Source: Clostridia bacterium
GTDB lineage: Bacteria > Bacillota > Sulfobacillia > SLMV01
DNA length: 10,979 nucleotides
Assembly: GCA_003554565.1 (NCBI GenBank)
Contig: PWGR01000276.1
Span: 1 to 10,979, forward strand
Reading direction: 5' to 3'
Part shown: piece by piece, positions 6,803 through 10,979 of the stretch
How the letters are laid out: each line of letters begins with the position of its first letter
How positions within the stretch are numbered: position 1 is the first letter of the stretch
Notes under the pieces: model-generated
Told to the model about the DNA's origin: nothing
The model's database searches: none
Seen by the model: only the letters and a program-made list of their open reading frames with translations
Made by a program: the position numbers and the translations under genes

Positions 6803-6837
6803 GCACCCGCCCCCCCGAATTTCATATCTGCATTGTA

Positions 6838-6866
6838 ATTATACGGGCAATAAGCCCGTCTCCACA
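6838..6866 (-). promoter_or_regulatory. Candidate promoter of the SLH gene
   Basis: The minus strand carries a perfect TATAAT (6838-6843) about 36 bases before the ATG, giving a leader of roughly 28 bases. The -35 region is poor (TGTGGA at 17 bases, TTGTGG at 18), which suggests dependence on an activator or a weak basal level. Confidence 0.5.
6843..6859. promoter_or_regulatory. Palindrome between the SLH promoter elements, possible operator
   Basis: ACGGGC (6843-6848), five bases, then GCCCGT (6854-6859), a perfect inverted repeat. It fills the spacer between the -35 and -10 of the SLH promoter, where a bound dimeric regulator would block polymerase. No regulator gene is adjacent. The motif is short and could be chance. 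Confidence 0.35.
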
Positions 6867-7141
6867 ATATTCTGGGGGCGAGTGTCACCGTAATTTAACG
6901 TTGGGTTGCATTATCAGTCGATAATCGCCTCATCGGCTCCCATTCTCGGCGGATTGTGAAAAATCCCCCGCGCAGACCCGACATTTGTATCGCAACCGGA
7001 TATCCACAGGATAGAGCCGGCTGATTGAGTATCCTCTGACCCAGAGAAAAACCCACTTGAGGGGTGGCGGTGAAGAGTACCGGTGCCGCGCTACCAGGAT
7101 AAGCAGACCGTACGTAGAATCCAGAGCAATACCGGACAAAT
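6867..7141. other. Divergent intergenic region between SLH and MBL-fold genes
   Basis: No gene is supported here, though frames stay open on both strands. It includes a second inverted repeat, ATTATC-AGTC-GATAAT (6910-6925). No good plus-strand promoter was found for the MBL-fold gene and no known riboswitch pattern was recognised; a G-rich segment near 7060 was compared with the T-box consensus and does not fit. Confidence 0.5.
6910..6925. repeat. Inverted repeat, possible operator
   Basis: ATTATC (6910-6915) and GATAAT (6920-6925) are perfect 6-base inverted arms four bases apart. The site lies about 108 bases upstream of the SLH start and 230 upstream of the MBL-fold start. AT-rich dyads of this kind are common regulator sites, but no partner is identified. 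Confidence 0.3.
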
Positions 7142-7142
7142 G

Positions 7143-7149
7143 GGAGGAG
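7143..7149 (+). promoter_or_regulatory. Ribosome binding site fixing a TTG start
   Basis: GGAGGAG lies six bases before the TTG at 7156. The reading frame is open for another 33 codons upstream, but only this site places a ribosome at a start consistent with the conserved domain. Confidence 0.7.
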
Positions 7150-7155
7150 ATTAAC

Positions 7156-8028
7156 TTGTCTGAGCACCCAGTAGTACACAAGCTGCAGCTGAAGATCCTC
7201 ATCAGTGACCGGACCCGACACGGAAGCCCGCTCTGGTCTGAACACGGACTGTCCGTCGTCGCCCACTGCACCTACAGCGAGGACAGAGAACCAGTCACCA
7301 TTCTGTTTGATACAGGGGCCAGCGCTTCGCTGCTTCGGCACAACCTGGAAACTGAGGGGCCGCCAACAACCGACATTGATACAGTCTTTCTCTCTCACTG
7401 CCATCGCGATCACACCGGTGGGCTGTCAGCATTGTTGGACGACACTGACGCAACCTTCAACCTCATCGCCCACCCAGACATCACGCGGCGGGCCTTTAAC
7501 CTGCGTGAGGGGATGAAGGAGGTTGGACCCGAGCCGGAAGTGTGGGAGAAAATTCCCCGGGGCAACCTGCTGCTCCTGCGCGAGCCCGTTCAGATCCATC
7601 CTGGGGTGTGGGTCAGCGGATCAATACCCAGGGAGACAGAGTTTGAGAGACCCCGTCCGAACATGTACACACTGAGCGATGGTCGGCTGATTCCCGACAC
7701 CGACCCGGACGATATGGCCCTGTGGTTCCGCCTCAGAGATGAGGGTCTGGTAGTTCTGACCGGTTGCGGTCACTCAGGCATCGTCAACACCATCCGTCAC
7801 GCGGCGGAGCACATGGAAACCGAACACTTCCGCGCAGTCGTTGGCGGGTTTCACCTCATCGAGGCAAAACCGGACAGGATCAGCAGTACAACAGAAGGAC
7901 TGGCAAAATTCGATGTGCAGGAACTGATAACCGGCCACTGCACCGGACGAACGGCGGAGGACTTCTTCGCCCGCTCTTTCGGCGAGAGTCACAATGCCTT
8001 CTGCACTGGGGACCGCTACCAGTTTTGA
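7156..8028 (+). CDS. MBL-fold metallohydrolase, COG1237-like (annotated dihydropterin-phosphate-synthase type)
   Basis: 290-residue metallo-beta-lactamase fold protein. The core metal site HCHRDH (81-86) is in a canonical FLSHCHRDHTGGL setting after ILFDTGA (49-55). The further ligands are seen as TGCGHSGI (His206), GGFHL (His233) and TGHCTG (His261). This pattern matches the COG1237 family, one archaeal member of which makes an aromatic precursor of methanopterin; most bacterial members have unproven roles, so I do not assign that reaction. The enzyme should bind two metal ions, is probably cytoplasmic and has no signal peptide. The start is TTG with GGAGGAG six bases upstream; the frame extends upstream to 7057 but that part (RGGGEEYRCRATR) is not domain-like. 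It stands alone on the plus strand and converges on the phzF gene with 27 bases between stops and no visible terminator. Confidence 0.9.
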   Translation: MSEHPVVHKLQLKILISDRTRHGSPLWSEHGLSVVAHCTYSEDREPVTILFDTGASASLLRHNLETEGPPTTDIDTVFLSHCHRDHTGGLSALLDDTDATFNLIAHPDITRRAFNLREGMKEVGPEPEVWEKIPRGNLLLLREPVQIHPGVWVSGSIPRETEFERPRPNMYTLSDGRLIPDTDPDDMALWFRLRDEGLVVLTGCGHSGIVNTIRHAAEHMETEHFRAVVGGFHLIEAKPDRISSTTEGLAKFDVQELITGHCTGRTAEDFFARSFGESHNAFCTGDRYQF

Positions 8029-8055
8029 TGGAACGGCTGAACGTGAGCACACAGG

Positions 8056-8988
8056 TTAACGCAGGCGAATAGTCCCGTCCAGGACAAGCCGGGCAGACCC
8101 GCCCACGCGCACGGCGGCGGGACGACCATCCTGCACCGTTACCTCTGTCTGGATCAAGCTCGGCCGGTCAAGACAGTGCCCCTGCTCCATGGAAATCCGT
8201 ACAACAGAATTGCCCTTTCCCTGGAGCCCGGCAGGCAGCAGATCATTGCAGACAAGGTAGGCGGCCAGGGCCCCGCTGGCCGTTCCCGTGGCCGGGTCCT
8301 CCGGCACTCCAACCGCCGGAGAGAAATCCCGACAGTGTACGTGACACGCCTCATCGAGGACATCGAAAGTGAAGCAGTGCACGCTCACAATCTCCCTCAA
8401 CCGGCAGTACTCCGCCAGCTTACGGAAATCTGGGGACAACGACCAAAGAATATCCCGGTCGGCCACAGGCACCATCAGCCCAGCCAACCCCGTGCTCACC
8501 ACCCCGGGTTCGGGCATTCGTTTTACTCCGTCGGCCGGCAGGCCGAGGATGCGCATCAGCTCCGTACTCCAACCCGGTGATCCCAGGCACCTCGGCCGGA
8601 CCTGACTCATCATGATCTCCTGCGGATGGCCCTCCCGGAAGCACACTTCCACTTCCAGCTCACCCGCACCTGTATGTTGGCTGGCTGCAGCACGTTCACC
8701 CTCTGGCTGCAGCCGCCCTTCCCGCGCCAGGAGCCAGAATGCCGCCACGGTCGCGTGACCGCACAAGTCCACCTCATGTGTCGGGGTGAAAAAGCGCACG
8801 GAAAAAGAGTTGCTCTGGCCTGCATCGGTCACAAATGCGGTCTCCGAGACGTTCATTTCACGCGCAATCAGCTGCATCTGCCGGTCAGAGAGCTCCTCCG
8901 CGTCGAGTAATACCCCGGCCGGGTTACCCCCGAAAACCTCTTCCGTGAACGCATCTATCTGAGTGATGCGATGATGCGGCATCGGCAT
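8056..8988 (-). CDS. PhzF family protein (isomerase/epimerase fold)
   Basis: 310-residue member of the PhzF family, whose fold is that of diaminopimelate epimerase. PhzF itself isomerises a phenazine precursor; most relatives in non-phenazine bacteria have unknown substrates. The hallmarks are present: QIDAFTEEVFGGNPAGV at 10-26, NVSETAFV with the likely catalytic Glu49, DLCGHATVA with His78, and VPEDPATGTASGA with Asp231. No phenazine genes are nearby, so phenazine synthesis is unlikely. The ATG at 8988 is preferred because GAGAGGG lies about 11 bases before it. An in-frame GTG at 9015 directly abuts the stop of the preceding gene and would add nine residues, but has no ribosome binding site. 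It is the last gene of a minus-strand operon after the permease and the small membrane protein, suggesting action on the imported organic acid or its product; this is inference. Confidence 0.92.
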   Translation of the reverse strand: MPMPHHRITQIDAFTEEVFGGNPAGVLLDAEELSDRQMQLIAREMNVSETAFVTDAGQSNSFSVRFFTPTHEVDLCGHATVAAFWLLAREGRLQPEGERAAASQHTGAGELEVEVCFREGHPQEIMMSQVRPRCLGSPGWSTELMRILGLPADGVKRMPEPGVVSTGLAGLMVPVADRDILWSLSPDFRKLAEYCRLREIVSVHCFTFDVLDEACHVHCRDFSPAVGVPEDPATGTASGALAAYLVCNDLLPAGLQGKGNSVVRISMEQGHCLDRPSLIQTEVTVQDGRPAAVRVGGSARLVLDGTIRLR

Positions 8989-9015
8989 CAATAGTTGCAC
9001 CCTCTCTTTGTCCAC

Positions 9016-9231
9016 TCAGCCAAAATACGCGGCCAGCCCACATGATAGGCCACATATGGACAATCCCGCGATAACTCCAAGGTCCGAGCCTGCCGTTACG
9101 GCCCAATAGAGAAAAGCAAAATTTCCCCAGGCTACTACTGCCGACAGGAAAAGGCCCTTGCGATTGTCGGTTATGCTGCAGGCGCGTGCGAGTCTCCTGG
9201 CCACACCCACCTTCTCTTCCGACTTCGTCAT
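9016..9231 (-). CDS. Small two-helix membrane protein in the lctP operon
   Basis: 71-residue protein that I do not recognise. Residues 1-25 are basic and polar (MTKSEEKVGVARRLARA). They are followed by two hydrophobic segments at about 27-46 and 51-70 joined by a short TAGSD turn, so it should form a helical hairpin with both ends in the cytoplasm. It is a real gene: the ATG has a perfect AGGAGG eight bases upstream (9240-9245), and that site overlaps the stop codon of the permease gene, which lies only 12 bases away. The downstream phzF frame begins right after its stop. Small hairpin proteins encoded beside transporters are often accessory subunits (known for some solute:sodium symporters and TRAP systems), so a subunit or regulator of the permease is a reasonable guess, unproven. 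Confidence 0.8.
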   Translation of the reverse strand: MTKSEEKVGVARRLARACSITDNRKGLFLSAVVAWGNFAFLYWAVTAGSDLGVIAGLSICGLSCGLAAYFG

Positions 9232-9243
9232 GACTCTCGCCTC

Positions 9244-10815
9244 CTAAGGTAAACCGGGAAACAGGTAGAATGTCGCAACATATCCGCACAAACCTACTAT
9301 GAGGGTAATGACCAGAGTGTATCCCATGGATTTCGTGATGATCTCACCCTCGCGCCCCGCCGTTCCGGTCACAGCAGATGAGAGAGCCACATTCATGGGA
9401 GTTACAGCATTCCCGACGGAGGCCCCCGCGGTCTGCAGAGCGGCAACAATCCATCCGCTGGCACCCAAAAGCATCGCCACATCCCTCTGAAATGCGCCGA
9501 ACAAGATGTTGGATGAGGTGTTGCTGCCCGTCATGAATGAGCCCAACAATCCAATGAAGGGTGCCACTATAGGATAGGCAGTACGCGTGAAATCGGCGGT
9601 TCCCTCAGCCAGCAATGTGGTCATTCCCGAATCCATCATTACCACGGCCATCATACTCATGGTCATAACTGTCACTGTCGCCGGTACGGCCTGCCGAAAC
9701 ACCGAACTGAACACCTTGCTCTTCATCTCCGGCTTCCACATCCCCATGCGCTTGAAATACAGAATGGAAAGCAGGACGGCTCCCAGTATGAGTGTCCCCG
9801 GCGTGGTCAGAAGCGCAATCGGCGAATAGGTTTCCACCGCCTCAACCACAAATCCGTGCGCCGTCTCGGTGGCAGGGAAAGAAAGCCCGACCTCAAAACG
9901 ACCCAGCAGATCAGACAGTGGGGTCAAGTAGACACCAAGGACGAGTGCCAGAAGTAAATAGTAAGGGGTAAATGCAGAGTGGAAACTTTGCGAATCCGCC
10001 TCCTCAGTGTCCTCGGCAGTAGCATCCCAAGGGGTTCGGGGGAGCACCATTCCACCGACCACCAACCCCACAACACCGGACAGTACCGAAGATATGTAAG
10101 GGGACAGGAAGTTCGCCACGACCAGGGTTGTTGCCCCCATGGATATTCCAATGAAAAGGGAGGCCACGATACCGCGCTTGAGACCGCCCCAGCCACGATA
10201 CAGCAAGCATATCGACGGACCCGTCAGCAAACAGGCAATGACGACGAAGATTGAACTCCACAATGCCAGACCCGCCTCGCTCAGTCCGGTCATGCTGACC
10301 AGGGCGGCGTAAGACGAACCCAATGATCCAAAGGTCACCGACCAGCCATGACCCAGGAGGGCGGCAGCCGCGGCGGTTATTGGGGGAAATCCCAGCCCGA
10401 CCAGAAGCGGAGCTGAAACCGCAACGCAGGTGCCAAATCCACACACCCCCTGCAGAAACGAGGGAAATGCCCACCCCAGAACGAGAATCTGCAGCATCTT
10501 GTCGCCACCAGTCAACCGGGTGAACGTATCAGCTATTATGTCAAATGCTCCGACCTCAGTCACAACATTGTAAAGGAGCATAGCTCCCCAGATGATGTAA
10601 AGGATGAAAACCGTGGTCCATAGTCCCTTGAGAGAAGCGACGGCTAGCAACTCAGTGTCCGCTCCAAACAACAGGACAGCAACCCCACAGGCCACAAACC
10701 AGCTCAAACCACCGGCACGTCCTCCGCTCCAGCGAAGCACCATCATGAGAAGCAATATCATGGCAATAGGCAGAAATGCCAGCAACCAATTTCCCAAGGT
10801 TACAGAAGGAAGCAT
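9244..10815 (-). CDS. lctP: L-lactate permease (LctP) family transporter
   Basis: 523-residue integral membrane protein of the LctP family, secondary transporters that take up L-lactate, glycolate and similar 2-hydroxy acids with protons. It is close to the family's usual length of 530-550, with a dozen or more hydrophobic segments across the protein and an acidic cytoplasmic-type loop at about 260-280. Family signatures are visible: QGVCGFGTCVAVSAPLLVGLGFPP at 122-145 and GSFMTGSNTSSNILFGAFQRD at 425-445, then a Gly-rich SVGNAVTPMNVALSSAVTG. The first signature departs from the usual EGAAGFGTPVA, so substrate preference may differ from L-lactate. The ATG has GAGGAG seven bases upstream. It heads a minus-strand operon with the 71-residue membrane protein and phzF. 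No lactate dehydrogenase or glycolate oxidase genes are in view. Confidence 0.93.
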   Translation of the reverse strand: MLPSVTLGNWLLAFLPIAMILLLMMVLRWSGGRAGGLSWFVACGVAVLLFGADTELLAVASLKGLWTTVFILYIIWGAMLLYNVVTEVGAFDIIADTFTRLTGGDKMLQILVLGWAFPSFLQGVCGFGTCVAVSAPLLVGLGFPPITAAAAALLGHGWSVTFGSLGSSYAALVSMTGLSEAGLALWSSIFVVIACLLTGPSICLLYRGWGGLKRGIVASLFIGISMGATTLVVANFLSPYISSVLSGVVGLVVGGMVLPRTPWDATAEDTEEADSQSFHSAFTPYYLLLALVLGVYLTPLSDLLGRFEVGLSFPATETAHGFVVEAVETYSPIALLTTPGTLILGAVLLSILYFKRMGMWKPEMKSKVFSSVFRQAVPATVTVMTMSMMAVVMMDSGMTTLLAEGTADFTRTAYPIVAPFIGLLGSFMTGSNTSSNILFGAFQRDVAMLLGASGWIVAALQTAGASVGNAVTPMNVALSSAVTGTAGREGEIITKSMGYTLVITLIVGLCGYVATFYLFPGLP

Positions 10816-10904
10816 GTACTCTCTCCTCTTTCCGATTCGTTGTTTCTTTCTCTGATAGTGATGATCATCTTCCAGATACCCTCAGCATGAACTGCATACC
10901 GCGC
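10816..10904. other. Upstream region of the lctP operon
   Basis: Short gap upstream of the permease start. It contains GATGATCATC (10860-10869), a perfect 10-base palindrome about 45 bases upstream of the ATG, in a position suited to an operator. I found no good sigma-A hexamer pair, so the operon could be read from further upstream or use a weak activated promoter. Confidence 0.4.
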
Positions 10905-10979
10905 TCACACGTCATTTTCCCCTGCTCTATACTCCCACTCCTCCCGCAACCAGATCGCGTTGTCTCCGTGCGCCCGATC
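10905..10979 (-). CDS. Possible C-terminal end of an upstream gene, partial
   Basis: From the right edge the minus strand has an open frame of 24 codons ending in TGA at 10905-10907. The residues are acidic and aromatic (ending in IWLREEWEYRAGENDV), similar in composition to the other proteins here. Of the other two minus-strand frames, one stops within 17 codons and the other reads Ser/Gly/Arg-rich, less protein-like sequence. If real, the gene lies upstream of lctP on the same strand with about 90 bases between them. Too short to identify, and it may be chance. Confidence 0.3.
   Translation of the reverse strand, partial: DRAHGDNAIWLREEWEYRAGENDV

Noticed and set aside
7040..7110. GGGGTGGCGG and GTACCGG segments resembling a T-box leader
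   Set aside because: The conserved T-box antiterminator sequence is not matched, no terminator follows and the downstream gene is not an amino-acid gene.
6895..7413. Minus-strand 172-codon frame
   Set aside because: It is antisense to the MBL-fold gene and lacks family features or a ribosome binding site.
8056..8988. Phenazine biosynthesis
   Set aside because: Only a PhzF-family gene is present, without any other phz gene; the family is much broader than phenazine producers.

Overview
The window reads as bacterial chromosome with ordinary gene density. It suggests an anaerobic member of the Bacillota, probably of the Clostridia type. The reasons are strong AGGAGG-type ribosome binding sites, frequent GTG and TTG starts, an S-layer homology (SLH) surface protein with a Gram-positive style signal peptide, an aldo/keto reductase fused to two [4Fe-4S] motifs, and a Clostridium-like cis-prenyltransferase. 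This placement is inference. No rRNA, tRNA, CRISPR array, insertion sequence or phage gene was seen.

Layout from left to right. A peptide-type ABC transporter solute-binding lipoprotein runs off the left edge (minus strand, 3-806). An intergenic stretch with a candidate promoter follows, then the ferredoxin-fused aldo/keto reductase (minus, 1149-2165). Next is a stretch of about 500 bases holding only one weakly supported plus-strand small ORF (2316-2597). Two minus-strand genes follow: a divergent undecaprenyl-diphosphate-synthase-family protein (2661-3344) and, upstream of it, a macrodomain protein (3443-3976). A 395-base divergent region leads to a plus-strand cold-shock protein (4372-4596) with a long structured leader and a clear intrinsic terminator. 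Convergent to it is the large SLH protein (minus, 4673-6802). A 353-base divergent region separates that from a plus-strand MBL-fold hydrolase (7156-8028). Convergent to this is a three-gene minus-strand operon read from the right: an LctP-family permease (9244-10815), a 71-residue two-helix membrane protein (9016-9231) and a PhzF-family enzyme (8056-8988). A possible tail of another minus-strand gene lies at the right edge.

Functionally this looks like a mixed housekeeping and accessory stretch: nutrient uptake (ABC binding protein, LctP permease), redox metabolism (AKR-ferredoxin), polyprenyl metabolism, ADP-ribose handling, cold-shock RNA binding and cell surface. No well-known defence, biosynthetic or secretion system is visible. 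The most promising leads are the tight lctP / small membrane protein / phzF operon, the macrodomain next to a cis-prenyltransferase with altered active-site positions, the structured csp leader, and a palindrome sitting between the promoter elements of the SLH gene.
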